Shown one piece after another: positions 33,182-42,990 of a stretch of DNA of 64,000 nt. Positions within the stretch are counted from its first letter, which is position 1; each line of letters begins with the position of its first letter. The notes under the pieces were generated by a model, which saw only the letters and a list, made by a program, of their open reading frames with translations, ran no database searches and was not told the DNA's origin. This DNA comes from Paenibacillus beijingensis (GTDB taxonomy: Bacteria > Bacillota > Bacilli > Paenibacillales > Paenibacillaceae): the NCBI RefSeq assembly GCF_000961095.1, contig NZ_CP011058.1, forward strand, positions 1,207,001 through 1,271,000, written 5' to 3'. A program made the position numbers and the translations under genes.

Positions 33182-34762
33182 TTATTCAGCCTCCATCCGC
33201 TTGCGCACGGAAGCCTCCGCGTCCAGCCATGCCGAGTAATGTTTGTACGACTTGTCATACACTGCGGCAAACTCCCGCCTCGGGTGAATGACCACCCCCG
33301 GATGCGACCATGCGCGGACGGCTTCATCGACACCGGCGAACCGGCCGACCGCCGCGGCGGCCAGCATGGCGGCCCCGAGCGGGGTCGCTTCGCGGACGGG
33401 CGACAGCTCGAGCGGCCGCTGCAAAATATCGGCGAGCGACTGGCGCCAAACATCCGATGCGGTCGGTCCGCCCGCCATCACGATGCGCTCGAAGCGTATG
33501 CCGATTTCGGCATACGTATCCAAAATGCCGCGTATGCCGTAGCCCGTACTTTCCATCACCGACCGCACCATATGTCCTAAAGAGTGGTGCAGGCCCAGAT
33601 TCGCAAACAGTCCGCGCGCATCCGGGTCCCAGCGCGGCGTGCCCGTACCGCTTAAGTTTGGCAGAAAAATCAGTCCGTCCGATCCGGGGCCGACATGCGC
33701 CGCGCTGTCGCTTAGATCGGCAAATCCGGCAGACGAGCCCGCAGCGGCAAGCATGTTACGCAGCCAGCTCATCGCGCCGCCGGTCAAATAGTGGGTGCCC
33801 ATCATGAGCCACTGTGAAGGAAGCGCGGAAATATTGGTCATCATGCGGCCGTCGGCAAGCGGGGCGACTGTCGGCGCCATTACAAACGTGCCGGTGCCCA
33901 GATTGACCACGGCTTCTCCGGAGCGGCCGACGCCCATACCGAGCATCGCGCACGGCTGGTCCGACGCGGCGGCGACAACGGTGAGGCCTGCGGGCAGGCC
34001 GGTTTGCCGCTCGGCTTCCGGTCCAAGCGAGCCGACGACCGTTCCCGGCGGCACTACCTCGGGGAACAGCTCCACATCGACATTCAAATACGCGAGCATG
34101 TCTGCAGCGGGCTTGCGGGTGCGAATGTCCAAATGAAAAAAACAAGCGTTCGTTTCATCGGTGACGAAACGGCCGCATAGCTTGTCCAATATATAAGCGT
34201 CGACGGATGCGACCCGGCGGATGCGCTTGTAGAGCTCGGGAGAGCGACTGCGCAGCCACAGCAGCTTCGCCAGTCCCCAGCTGTCCGAGGGCGGAATGCC
34301 CGTCGTCTCGGTAAGCCAGCCGCTGCCCATACCTTCTTCCGCGCACCGGACCAGAAGCCGCTCGACCTCTTCCGTGCAGCGCGTGTCCATCCAGAGGAGC
34401 GCGGGAGCGACCGGCTGCCCGTCTTCGTCCAAAAAAACGCATGTGATTTGCTGATTGGTAATCGCGATCGCCTCGACCTGCGAGCCGTCATGCCCTTGCA
34501 GCAGCTCCCGAACCGTCCGGCACAGCCCGTCCCACCAAAGGGACGGATCGGTTTCGGCCGCGCCCGTTTCCGGGACGCTCAGTGGAATTTCCACCTGGCT
34601 GTCCGCCAAAACTGCCCCCGAATCGCAATCGTACAAATAACTTTTGACCGCGCTGGTGCTCAAATCCGTCACGACCATCGTTTTTTTCAACCGACCGGTT
34701 ATCTTCATCTGATCCATCTTGTTCATCTGACCTGTTCTCTTCATCTCATGCGTTCCATTCAT
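33182..34762 (-). CDS. FGGY-family kinase (glycerol/gluconate/xylulose type)
   Basis: 526 residues from ATG 34762 with GGAGG seven bases upstream. The first 25 residues are Met-rich, encoded by short imperfect repeats (atgaacaag, atggatcag, atgaagata), and the conserved fold starts at MVVTDLSTSAVKSYLYD. Further marks are AITNQQITCVFLD near residue 100, AASDQPCAMLGMGVG near residue 265 and VMAGGPTASDVWRQSLADIL near residue 430. It phosphorylates a polyol or ketose with ATP. Cotranscribed with a glycerol dehydrogenase-like gene 23 bp upstream and close to hisC. A glycerol-side-chain substrate such as imidazole-glycerol is an attractive but unproven idea. Confidence 0.82.
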   Translation of the reverse strand: MNGTHEMKRTGQMNKMDQMKITGRLKKTMVVTDLSTSAVKSYLYDCDSGAVLADSQVEIPLSVPETGAAETDPSLWWDGLCRTVRELLQGHDGSQVEAIAITNQQITCVFLDEDGQPVAPALLWMDTRCTEEVERLLVRCAEEGMGSGWLTETTGIPPSDSWGLAKLLWLRSRSPELYKRIRRVASVDAYILDKLCGRFVTDETNACFFHLDIRTRKPAADMLAYLNVDVELFPEVVPPGTVVGSLGPEAERQTGLPAGLTVVAAASDQPCAMLGMGVGRSGEAVVNLGTGTFVMAPTVAPLADGRMMTNISALPSQWLMMGTHYLTGGAMSWLRNMLAAAGSSAGFADLSDSAAHVGPGSDGLIFLPNLSGTGTPRWDPDARGLFANLGLHHSLGHMVRSVMESTGYGIRGILDTYAEIGIRFERIVMAGGPTASDVWRQSLADILQRPLELSPVREATPLGAAMLAAAAVGRFAGVDEAVRAWSHPGVVIHPRREFAAVYDKSYKHYSAWLDAEASVRKRMEAE

Positions 34763-34785
34763 CTCATCGCCTCCGTCGTCCGGCT

Positions 34786-35931
34786 TCAGGCAAACAGAGC
34801 CTTTGAGATTTGATCGGTTTCGGTAAAAGCATCAACAAGGTTGGCCGCCGTGTACGCTTTGCCCATGCTGTGAATCGTTTCCTCCGGCTGCAGGGCGCGG
34901 CGGGCCGCAAGCGTAAGTCTTGCCCGCAGCTCTTTCCCTTCCGTATCCAGACCGACCCCCGCAAGTGAAAAAGGAAGCCCGATCGACCGGCAAAATTGCA
35001 AAAACCGCTCCGCCTCGCCGGTCTGCCCGAGCAGAACCGCCTGCACGGCGGTGCAGAAACCGACCTTCTCCCCATGCAGCAAATGGTGGCATTCGGCCAG
35101 CTCCGTCAAGCCGTCATGCAGCGAGTGCGCCGCGGCGAGCCCGCCGCTTTCAAAGCCGATGCCGCTGAGCAGCGTATTGGCCTCAACGACGCGTTCGAAA
35201 GCGCCGGTCAGCAGCCCGCGCTCCGCATCCTGCAGCGCCTGCACCCCGTCGCTGGCCAGAATGCGGTCGCACAGAACGGCGGCCGCCGTGCCCAGCTGGG
35301 TCGGATAGCGGCCGAGAATCGTCTTCCCGCCGCCATGCAAACAAGCGAGCGCCTCGGGACCGGTTGCGAGAGCGTCCCCCATGCCGGCGGCAAAATACCG
35401 CAGCGGCGCCCGCAATATTATTTCGGTATCGACGAGCACAAGCTCCGGATTGTGCGGATGGGTTTCGAGCTGCACGACCCGCCCCTCGTCATCGTAAATG
35501 ACCGACAGAGCGGAGCAGGGCGCGTCGCTGGATGCGACCGTCGGCACGATAATGACCGGCAGACCGAGCCGGTAAGCGGCCGACTTGGCCGCGTCCAGCA
35601 GCTTGCCGCCGCCGATGCCGACGATGACGTCCGCCCGGTGCTCCGAGGTCTCTTGTCCGATCCGCCCGATTTCCGCGTTGCTGCACTCCCCGCCGAACGT
35701 GAGGAAGTGGGCGCTGAGACCCAGATCGTCCCACCGGCTCAGCCACGTTTTATCCAAACGGTTATAACCGCTCCCGGTAACGAGCAGCAGTACCCGCTTT
35801 CCGTATCTTGCGGCGCACTCGGGCAGCTCGCCGATCGTTCCTGCGCCTTGGCGGTATTGCGTCGGCATTATAATAAGGCGATCCTGTGCTTTTTCTTGGC
35901 TGTTACTCTGTGTCGTACTGATGGTGCACAC
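34786..35931 (-). CDS. Glycerol dehydrogenase-like iron/zinc-containing alcohol dehydrogenase
   Basis: 381 residues; the GTG at 35931 lies directly after the hisC stop, and an ATG 21 codons later (35868) is a plausible alternative because the first 20 residues are not conserved-looking. GldA marks: VIVGIGGGKLLDAAKSAA (NAD site) near residue 105 and PTVASSDAPCSA near residue 130. Metal ligands are the Asp in AGMGDALAT and the His in LAAAHSLHDGLTEL and HHLLHGEKVGFC. It oxidises a vicinal diol at C2 with NAD+. Next to a polyol-type kinase it suggests a glycerol-like side chain in the substrate. Confidence 0.85.
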   Translation of the reverse strand: MCTISTTQSNSQEKAQDRLIIMPTQYRQGAGTIGELPECAARYGKRVLLLVTGSGYNRLDKTWLSRWDDLGLSAHFLTFGGECSNAEIGRIGQETSEHRADVIVGIGGGKLLDAAKSAAYRLGLPVIIVPTVASSDAPCSALSVIYDDEGRVVQLETHPHNPELVLVDTEIILRAPLRYFAAGMGDALATGPEALACLHGGGKTILGRYPTQLGTAAAVLCDRILASDGVQALQDAERGLLTGAFERVVEANTLLSGIGFESGGLAAAHSLHDGLTELAECHHLLHGEKVGFCTAVQAVLLGQTGEAERFLQFCRSIGLPFSLAGVGLDTEGKELRARLTLAARRALQPEETIHSMGKAYTAANLVDAFTETDQISKALFA

Positions 35932-35934
35932 CTC

Positions 35935-37038
35935 CTACGCTTGTCCCGTTACTATTTCGGCAAGCGCGGCGATAAACCTTTCGTTTTGTTCCGGACTGCC
36001 GACCGTCACCCGGATATGGTTCGGATAACCCCATCCTTTGCAGGGACGCACGATAAAACCGGCTCGCAGCAGCGACTCGACGATCGGAGCAGCCTCACGC
36101 TTCGTATCGGCAAACAGAAAATTCGAATAGGAATCGGGCACATCGAAGCCAAGCGCCGTCATTTCCCGCTGCAAATATTTCAGTCCGTCGCGGTTGGAGG
36201 CGAGAATGAAGTCGCGGTATTCGGTATCCTCGAGACTGGCGATCGCCGCGGCGACCGCCATCCGGCTGACCGGAAACGGCTCGCGCACGGCAAGCAGCGG
36301 AGCGAGCACTTCCGGCGGAGCAATCGCATAACCGATGCGCGCGGCGGCGAGTCCGTACAGTTTGGAAAACGTATGAACGGAAATGACGTTATATCCTTTT
36401 TTAATAAATTCAATGCCCTTCCGGTAGTCCCGAAGCTCCACGAATTCCACGTACGCTTCGTCCAGCACGACGACGACATGGCTTGGCACTTTGCGCAGAA
36501 ACGATTCCAGCTCGCCGTCGCCCACTATCGTGCCGGTCGGGTTGTTCGGATTGCAAATATAGACCAGCTTTGTCCGTTCGTTAATGCTGCCGAGTATGCG
36601 GTCAAGGTCGAATTTGTGATCCCCGGTGAGCGGTATTTCGACCGGCACGGCGCCCATCATGACCGTGGAGGTTCGATAAACGGGAAACGTCGGCACGCAG
36701 TACACGACTTCGTCCCCGGCATTGATGTAGGCTTGTCCGATCAGCATGAGCACGTTGTCGGCGCCGTTGGAAATTAAAATTTGCGCGGAATCGACCCCGT
36801 ACTGCTCCCCCAGCATGGCGCGCAGCTCGGCGCTTGTCGACTCGGGATACAAATGGCTTTCGGCTGCAGCCGCCTGCATCGCGGCGACCGCTTTCGGAGA
36901 AGGGCCGTACGGATTTTCGTTGGAAGCGAGCCGTGTAATTTCGCTCAGGCCGAACTGCTTTTTAACCTCTTCAATCGATTTGCCCGGAACGTAAGTTTGA
37001 AGCTTCATTACATCTTGGCGCCATAGCTCGGTTGACAT
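35935..37038 (-). CDS. hisC: Histidinol-phosphate aminotransferase
   Basis: 367 residues from ATG 37038 after AGGAGG. Fold-type I PLP enzyme of the HisC group: SNENPYGPSPKAVAAM near the N-terminus, YICNPNNPTGT near residue 170, DEAYVEF near residue 195, PLP lysine in VHTFSKLYGLA near residue 225, and the substrate-binding Arg in GWGYPNHIRVTVG. It transaminates imidazole-acetol phosphate with glutamate to histidinol phosphate. Some paralogs act on aromatic amino acids, so a related role is possible. Located between an amidohydrolase and a polyol dehydrogenase. Confidence 0.9.
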   Translation of the reverse strand: MSTELWRQDVMKLQTYVPGKSIEEVKKQFGLSEITRLASNENPYGPSPKAVAAMQAAAAESHLYPESTSAELRAMLGEQYGVDSAQILISNGADNVLMLIGQAYINAGDEVVYCVPTFPVYRTSTVMMGAVPVEIPLTGDHKFDLDRILGSINERTKLVYICNPNNPTGTIVGDGELESFLRKVPSHVVVVLDEAYVEFVELRDYRKGIEFIKKGYNVISVHTFSKLYGLAAARIGYAIAPPEVLAPLLAVREPFPVSRMAVAAAIASLEDTEYRDFILASNRDGLKYLQREMTALGFDVPDSYSNFLFADTKREAAPIVESLLRAGFIVRPCKGWGYPNHIRVTVGSPEQNERFIAALAEIVTGQA

Positions 37039-37065
37039 GGAAATGCCTCCTAATATCCTATACGA

Positions 37066-38388
37066 TTATGAAATCTTTGACCACTTTTCGAACAAAAGCT
37101 CGACCTTGCGGCCGATTTCGCGCTCGCTCACCGTGCGGATGCCGGTCTTGTCGAAGACGGAACGGCCGGCCACGACGACGTTCGTAATCGCCCCCGGCTG
37201 CATGGCGTACACCATGTTGGCGAACAGCTCATTTCTTGGGGCAAGCGATAAATCGTGCAGGTCGATTCCGTTAAAATCGGCACATTTCCCGGCTTCGAGC
37301 GTTCCCACCGGCAGCCGCAGCATGTGGCCGGCGTTTTCCGTCCCCATCCGGTACACCTGCCCGGCCGTGATGCACGTGCCGTCCAGACGGGCCACCTTCT
37401 GCAGCAGCGCACACATGCGCATTTCTTCGTAGACACTGATCCGGTTGTTGCTGCAGCCGCCGTCGGTGCCGAGCGCCACGTTGACGCCCGCCTTCACGAG
37501 GTCGGGAATGCGGGTGATCCCGTCGGCGAGAAACATATTGCTCGACGGGCAATAAGCGAGCGAGCCGCGGCGCGCTCCGATTAATTCTACTTCGGAATCG
37601 TCCAGCCATACAAGATGGATCGCGATCATCCGCTCGTCGAGAACGCCGAGCGAATCGAGATAATGAATCGGGCGAAGGCCGTAATCGCGCAGCGTCTCCT
37701 CCACCTCGAACATTTCCTCCGCCACATGAATATGGAACGGCGTATCGAGCTCGACGGCCAGACGGTGTCCGGCTTTAATCATCTCCGGCGAAGCCGCGTG
37801 CAGGCTGTGCGGAGCGGGATGAACCGTCACCATCGGATTGCCTTGGTATTTCTTCGCCAGCGCCCGCGTCCGCTCCACCGCATCCGGCACCGTTTCCCGG
37901 TAAGCGGGCGGAGCGCCGTCCCAGTCGTACATCGTGCGCGCAAAAACGAGGCGGATGCCAAGGTCTTTCGCCGCCTGAATGACAGCTTCGTCGTATGCGG
38001 TACCCCCGTTGTGTACATAAAAGAAATCGCTGACCGTCGTCACTCCGTAGCGGAGCATCTCGCCGAATGCCAGCAGCGCCCCGGTATAAACCGCTTCTTC
38101 GTCCAGCAGCGGCGTATATTTGTACAGCGCCTGATCGCGCCATTCGAGAAACGGCTTGTCGATCGCGATGCCGCGCAGCAGACTCTGAAAGGAATGGTTA
38201 TGCGCATTGACCGTGCCGGGAACGATCGCCTGCCCTTCCCAGTGGACCCGGTCCGCATTCGGGTAACGGTGCAGCAAGTCTTCGGCGTCGCCCGTATCGG
38301 TGATCATTCCGTTTTCGACCAGCAATGCGCCTTGTTTTTGAAAAGCGCCGTTTAAATAGACATAATCGGCCAGGTACAGCTCCGCCAT
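37066..38388 (-). CDS. Amidohydrolase, ATZ/TRZ-SAH deaminase-like (possible HutF role)
   Basis: 440 residues from ATG 38386-38388 (GGGGGA upstream). Metal site: NAHNHSF near residue 65, HIHVAEEMFEVEE near residue 230, AIHLVWLDDSE near residue 260 and LGTDGGCSNN near residue 310. Such enzymes deaminate or dechlorinate heteroaromatic or formimino substrates. The window has no HutG, so this protein lying downstream of hutI may be the formiminoglutamate deiminase (HutF-like). Typical HutF sequences read NAHSHAFQR, so the assignment is only by context. Confidence 0.65.
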   Translation of the reverse strand: MAELYLADYVYLNGAFQKQGALLVENGMITDTGDAEDLLHRYPNADRVHWEGQAIVPGTVNAHNHSFQSLLRGIAIDKPFLEWRDQALYKYTPLLDEEAVYTGALLAFGEMLRYGVTTVSDFFYVHNGGTAYDEAVIQAAKDLGIRLVFARTMYDWDGAPPAYRETVPDAVERTRALAKKYQGNPMVTVHPAPHSLHAASPEMIKAGHRLAVELDTPFHIHVAEEMFEVEETLRDYGLRPIHYLDSLGVLDERMIAIHLVWLDDSEVELIGARRGSLAYCPSSNMFLADGITRIPDLVKAGVNVALGTDGGCSNNRISVYEEMRMCALLQKVARLDGTCITAGQVYRMGTENAGHMLRLPVGTLEAGKCADFNGIDLHDLSLAPRNELFANMVYAMQPGAITNVVVAGRSVFDKTGIRTVSEREIGRKVELLFEKWSKIS

Positions 38389-38465
38389 TACAAAATCCCC
38401 CTTAACTGTTGACCCATCGGCTGATTGCAAACCGCAAGCATGCCCCCAGCTTAAATATTCATCAT

Positions 38466-39776
38466 TTATTTCAGCTCTTCATCCAGCGCCAAAATCGCAT
38501 GCAGCAGCACATTGGCAACTTTCTCGATATCGTGAGTCCGGCTTTCCTCTTCGGGACAGTGGCTTTTTCCATCGAGGCTCGGCACAAACAGCATGCAGGA
38601 GCGGGTTAATGCCGCCATATGCGCGGCGTCGTGCCCGGCCATACTTCCTAGCGAAAAATGCGGGTAGCCAAGCAGCTCCGCCTGCTGCGCGCAGATGTCC
38701 TGCATGAGCGTATCCATCGACACCGGGTGCTGATCGAGCAGCAGCTTGCGCTCTACGCGCACCCCTCTTTGGATGCAAACGGCAGCCGTTCGCCGCTCCC
38801 ACTCCTCAAGCGCTTCCTGGATTTCGGCGCGCGTTTTGCCGCGGATTTCCAGGTGGAACTGCACTTTGCCCGGGATAATGTTGGCGGCATTCGGATAATT
38901 GGCGATTTTGCCCACCGTGCCGACCGTCTCCGGCGCCGGATGCTCACGGCATACCGCTTCGAACGCCAGCATGATCTCCGAAGCGGCCATCAGCGCGTCG
39001 CAGCGGTCGTGCATCAATGTCGTGCCGGCATGATTCGCCACGCCCAGCACGGTCACTTCCTCGCGGTAAATGCCCGTTATCGCCGTCACGACCCCGACCG
39101 GAATATCACGTTCCAAGAGCCGCTTCCCCTGCTCGATATGAACCTCGAGAAAAGCGGCCAGTTCCTCGGGCCGGCGCCTTGCCTGCTCGTAGCGGGCGGG
39201 ATCGCCGCCGGCGGCCGCAAGCGCGTTGGTCAGCAGCTCACCTTGATCGTTCGCGACGCCTTGCAGATCGCTGCGGCGCAGCTTGCCCGCAACGGTGCGG
39301 CTGCCGAAGGTCGACAGGCCGAACGGGTTCGGCTCCTCGGCGCTGAACGAGACCAACTCCAGCGGATGACGTGTAAGGATGCCGTTTTCCTCCAGCACCG
39401 CCATTACCTCCATCGCCAAAATGACGCCAAGCGCGCCGTCGTATTTGCCGCCGTTTGGCACCGTGTCGATGTGGGAGCCGAACGCGATAACGGGCAGCTT
39501 GTCGTTCTTTCCGTCGCGCCGCGCCCAGATGTTTGCCGCTTCGTCGACGCGCACGTCCAGATGCAGCTCTTCGCGCAGATTTGCTTTCAGCCAGTCGCGC
39601 GCGGCCAGCTCGGCCGGCGTAAACGTCGTCCGGTCCAGCCCGTCCGCCGCGTTAAGGCCAAAAGCGCCGAGCTCCTCAATCGTCCGCGCGATCCGGGCGG
39701 CGTTCACGCGCAGCTGCGCCACGGTTGTTTTTTCATTTTTTCCACGCTGCGTTATGCCTGGATCTGCTTTCGTCAT
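38466..39776 (-). CDS. M20 Zn-dependent hydantoinase/carbamoylase-family amidohydrolase
   Basis: 436 residues from ATG 39774-39776 with AAGGAGAG upstream. Family marks: GSHIDTVPNGGKYDGALGV near residue 90 (metal ligands), SAEEPNPFGLSTFGSR near residue 130 (catalytic Glu), FLEVHIEQG near residue 205, GVANHAGTT near residue 250 and SMAGHDAAHMA near residue 375. Relatives hydrolyse N-carbamoyl-L-amino acids, allantoate or ureidoglycolate. Between hutI and the amidohydrolase it could act on the formyl- or formimino-glutamate branch in place of HutG. True substrate unknown. Confidence 0.8.
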   Translation of the reverse strand: MTKADPGITQRGKNEKTTVAQLRVNAARIARTIEELGAFGLNAADGLDRTTFTPAELAARDWLKANLREELHLDVRVDEAANIWARRDGKNDKLPVIAFGSHIDTVPNGGKYDGALGVILAMEVMAVLEENGILTRHPLELVSFSAEEPNPFGLSTFGSRTVAGKLRRSDLQGVANDQGELLTNALAAAGGDPARYEQARRRPEELAAFLEVHIEQGKRLLERDIPVGVVTAITGIYREEVTVLGVANHAGTTLMHDRCDALMAASEIMLAFEAVCREHPAPETVGTVGKIANYPNAANIIPGKVQFHLEIRGKTRAEIQEALEEWERRTAAVCIQRGVRVERKLLLDQHPVSMDTLMQDICAQQAELLGYPHFSLGSMAGHDAAHMAALTRSCMLFVPSLDGKSHCPEEESRTHDIEKVANVLLHAILALDEELK

Positions 39777-39888
39777 GCATGCCCTCTCCTTCGTCATCCG
39801 TCTGCGTCTGCTCTTTTTTTACGCCGCCCAAGCGCACTCTCTGCGTCATGCGCCTGCCCCCTTTTCGTCGAGCCTGCACCTTTTTCCG

Positions 39889-41184
39889 TCATCCGTCCAC
39901 CCTCTTGCCGTTCACGATCACGGGCCGGCCTTTTTTGATGACGGTATCGACGAGATTCACCGCGTAGTGGTACTGCAAATACATATAGTTGGGCGCGTCG
40001 AACAGAACGATATCCGCCTGCTTGCCGGCTTCGATGCTGCCGATCCGGTCGGCCCGGCCGATCGCATGGGCGGCGTTGATCGTACACGCCGTCAGCACCT
40101 CCGCGGGCGTCATCCGCATGCTCAGGCACGCCAAATTCATAATAAACGGCAGCGATTCGGTCGGGCAGGAGCCGGGATTGCGGTCCGTCGACAGCGCAAC
40201 CGGCACCCCGGCTGCGATCATCGCCCTGGCGTTGGCCGGCTTCGTCATCAGGAAGAACGCCGTACCAGGCAGCAAAACAGCAATCACTCCCGCCTCCGCC
40301 ATCGCCCGTATTCCTTCATCGGATGCACGCAGCAGATGCTCCGCCGAAACGGCGCCGATCTCGGCCGCCAGCTCCGCCCCGCCGTAAGGGACGATTTCAT
40401 CGGCGTGGATTTTCGGCTTCAAGCCCCACTTTTTCCCCGCTTCCAAAATCGAGCGCGACTGCTCCGGCGTAAAAACGCCCTCCTCGCAAAACACGTCGCA
40501 ATACTCGGCGAGCCTCTCCCGTGCGACCGCCGGAATCATCTCCTCCGTCACGAGCCTCACGAAAGCGCTCGGATCGCCTTTATATTCCGGCGGGACGGCG
40601 TGCGCACCCATGAAGGTCGATACCAGGTCGACCGGGTGCTCTTCATTCAAGACACGGGCGGCGCGCAGCTGCTTCAGCTCGTCCTCAAGCCGCAGACCGT
40701 AGCCGCTTTTCGCTTCGACCGTCGTCACCCCGTGGGCAAGAAAGCGGTCCAGCCGCTTTCTTGTCTCTTCCACGAGCTGCGCTTCAGAAGCCTCGCGCGT
40801 TCTCGCGGTCGAATAAAGAATGCCGCCGCCCGCATTCAAAATATCCATGTACGTCGCGCCCTTTAGCCGCAAATCCAGCTCGAATTCGCGCGATCCGGCG
40901 AACACGACGTGCGTATGCGGATCGACGAGCCCTGGCGTAACCAGCTTTCCGGAGGCATCGATCACCGTTACCTCATCGCCGTCTGCGGCTTTGCTGTCCA
41001 CGTAATGCTGAGCCTCTTTGTCGCTTCCGACGAAGCGAATCGTCTCGCCTTCCAGCACGACGCCGCCGTTCTCGATCACATGCAGCTGCCCCATGTCGTC
41101 CCCTGTTTTAGGCGTATCGCTCGCGCCGGCTACCGTCACGACCTGGGAAGCGTTACGAATGTAGATCATCCCATTCACCCGCAT
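39889..41184 (-). CDS. hutI: Imidazolonepropionase
   Basis: 431 residues. The amidohydrolase metal site DPHTHVVFAGSREFE near residue 90, the HADEIVPYGG segment near residue 260 and the STDRNPGSCPTESLP signature near residue 335 identify HutI. It opens the imidazolone ring to N-formimino-L-glutamate. The start at 41184 lies 6 bp after the hutU stop and has only a weak site; ATG five codons later is possible. Together with hutU and hutH it completes the route from histidine to formiminoglutamate. Confidence 0.95.
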   Translation of the reverse strand: MRVNGMIYIRNASQVVTVAGASDTPKTGDDMGQLHVIENGGVVLEGETIRFVGSDKEAQHYVDSKAADGDEVTVIDASGKLVTPGLVDPHTHVVFAGSREFELDLRLKGATYMDILNAGGGILYSTARTREASEAQLVEETRKRLDRFLAHGVTTVEAKSGYGLRLEDELKQLRAARVLNEEHPVDLVSTFMGAHAVPPEYKGDPSAFVRLVTEEMIPAVARERLAEYCDVFCEEGVFTPEQSRSILEAGKKWGLKPKIHADEIVPYGGAELAAEIGAVSAEHLLRASDEGIRAMAEAGVIAVLLPGTAFFLMTKPANARAMIAAGVPVALSTDRNPGSCPTESLPFIMNLACLSMRMTPAEVLTACTINAAHAIGRADRIGSIEAGKQADIVLFDAPNYMYLQYHYAVNLVDTVIKKGRPVIVNGKRVDG

Positions 41185-41189
41185 CCGGA

Positions 41190-42854
41190 TCAGCCGAGCA
41201 TCGGCATCCGGATCCCTTTCTTCTTCGCGGTCTCGACCGCCAGCTCATAGCCGGCGTCCGCATGCCGGACGACGCCCATGCCCGGGTCACTCGTCAGCAC
41301 GCGCTCCAGCCGTTCTTCTGCTTCCTTCGTGCCGTCGGCGACAACGACCATTCCCGCGTGCAGCGAGTAGCCCATGCCGACACCGCCGCCGTGATGCACG
41401 GAAACCCAGCTGGCTCCCGATGCGGTATTAACGAGCGCATTCAAAATCGGCCAGTCGGCGACCGCGTCGCTGCCGTCACGCATCGCTTCGGTTTCGCGGT
41501 TAGGGGACGCAACCGAGCCGGCGTCGAGATGGTCGCGGCCGATGACGATCGGCGCGGACAGCTCGCCGGAGGCGACCATGTCGTTGATGATTTTCCCGAA
41601 CTGCGCCCGCTCGCCGTACCCGAGCCAGCAAATTCGCGAAGGCAGCCCTTGGAATGCGATTTTCTCCTGCGCCATCCGGATCCACTTGCACAGCGCTTCA
41701 TTGTGGGGGAACGTCTTCAAGATCGCTTCGTCGGTTTTATAAATATCCTCCGGATTGCCCGACAGCGCCGCCCAGCGGAACGGTCCTTTGCCCTCGCAAA
41801 ATTGCGGGCGGATATAAGCCGGTACAAAGCCCGGGAAATCGAACGCCGCGCCGACGCCTTCGTTATAAGCGACCTGGCGGATGTTGTTGCCGTAATCGAA
41901 GGCAATCGCACCCTGCCGCTTCATCTCCAGCATCGCTTCGACGTGAAGCGCCATGCTTCTTTTGGCCAGCTTCACATATTCCTCCGGATTGCTTTCGCGC
42001 TGCTTCGCTCCTTCCGCCAGCGTAAACCCGGCGGGCAAATAGCCGTTCAGCGGATCGTGGGCGGACGTCTGGTCCGTAATAATATCCGGAATAAAGCCGC
42101 GGGCGATCATCTCCGGCAGCACCTCGGCCGCGTTGCCGAGCAGGCCGATCGACAGCGGGCGTCCGTCTTCCTTCGCCTCCTGCGCCAACGAAATCGCGTC
42201 GTCCAGGCTTTCCACCAGCATGTCGCAGTAGCGGTCGCGAATCCGCTTCTCGATGCGGGTGCGGTCGGTCTCGATGCCGATCACGACGCCCTCGTTCATC
42301 GTAACCGCGAGCGGCTGCGCGCCGCCCATGCCTCCGAGACCGGCGGTGACGGTAATCGTCCCCTTCAGGCTGCCGCCGAAATGCTGTCTGGCGCATTCCG
42401 CGAACGTTTCGTACGTGCCCTGAACGATCCCCTGCGTACCGATATAAATCCAGCTTCCGGCCGTCATTTGCCCGTACATGATCAGCCCTTTCTTATCGAG
42501 CTCGTGGAAAGTATCCCAGTTCGCCCACGCCGGCACGAGGTTGGAGTTGGCAAGCAGCACGCGCGGCGCATCCTTGTGCGTACGGAAGACAGCCACCGGC
42601 TTGCCCGACTGCACAAGCAGCGTCTCGTTCTCCTCCAGCGTCTTCAGCGTCGCCACGATCGCATCGAAGCTTTCCCAGTTGCGCGCCGCTTTCCCGATTC
42701 CGCCGTACACGACGAGCTTATCCGGATGCTCGGCGACCTCCGGGTCCAGATTGTTCATCAGCATCCTGAGCGCGGCTTCCTGCACCCATCCCTTCGTGTT
42801 CAGCTCCGTGCCTCTTGGTGCGCGCACCACTCGGTTCGTCGTATTCATGCTCAT
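41190..42854 (-). CDS. hutU: Urocanate hydratase
   Basis: 554 residues, standard for urocanase, from ATG 42854 with AAGGAGG upstream. Marks: the opening LVVYGGIGKAARNWESFD near residue 45, the NAD+ binding VTAGLGGMGGAQP near residue 175 and the signature region around FPGFVPAYIRPQFCEGKG near residue 340. The NAD+ acts as electrophile to hydrate urocanate to imidazolone propionate. Repeat copy B lies between hutH and hutU. Confidence 0.96.
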   Translation of the reverse strand: MSMNTTNRVVRAPRGTELNTKGWVQEAALRMLMNNLDPEVAEHPDKLVVYGGIGKAARNWESFDAIVATLKTLEENETLLVQSGKPVAVFRTHKDAPRVLLANSNLVPAWANWDTFHELDKKGLIMYGQMTAGSWIYIGTQGIVQGTYETFAECARQHFGGSLKGTITVTAGLGGMGGAQPLAVTMNEGVVIGIETDRTRIEKRIRDRYCDMLVESLDDAISLAQEAKEDGRPLSIGLLGNAAEVLPEMIARGFIPDIITDQTSAHDPLNGYLPAGFTLAEGAKQRESNPEEYVKLAKRSMALHVEAMLEMKRQGAIAFDYGNNIRQVAYNEGVGAAFDFPGFVPAYIRPQFCEGKGPFRWAALSGNPEDIYKTDEAILKTFPHNEALCKWIRMAQEKIAFQGLPSRICWLGYGERAQFGKIINDMVASGELSAPIVIGRDHLDAGSVASPNRETEAMRDGSDAVADWPILNALVNTASGASWVSVHHGGGVGMGYSLHAGMVVVADGTKEAEERLERVLTSDPGMGVVRHADAGYELAVETAKKKGIRMPMLG

Positions 42855-42990
42855 CTCTCCATCCTCCTTAATTGTAACTGTGAAAAATCGTCGACTTCTT
42901 CAGTTGGCAACCACCGCGAGACACGGTGGATGTTCCAAGACGACTGTCGGCAAGCGGTTCTCCCGCACAGACCGATCTGCTTTTCCCCTC

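Noticed and set aside
34996..36777. A plus-strand open frame of 593 codons opposite the hisC and glycerol dehydrogenase-like genes
   Set aside because: It is antisense to two clear genes; GC-rich third positions on the minus strand make long false frames. No family motif or ribosome site fits.
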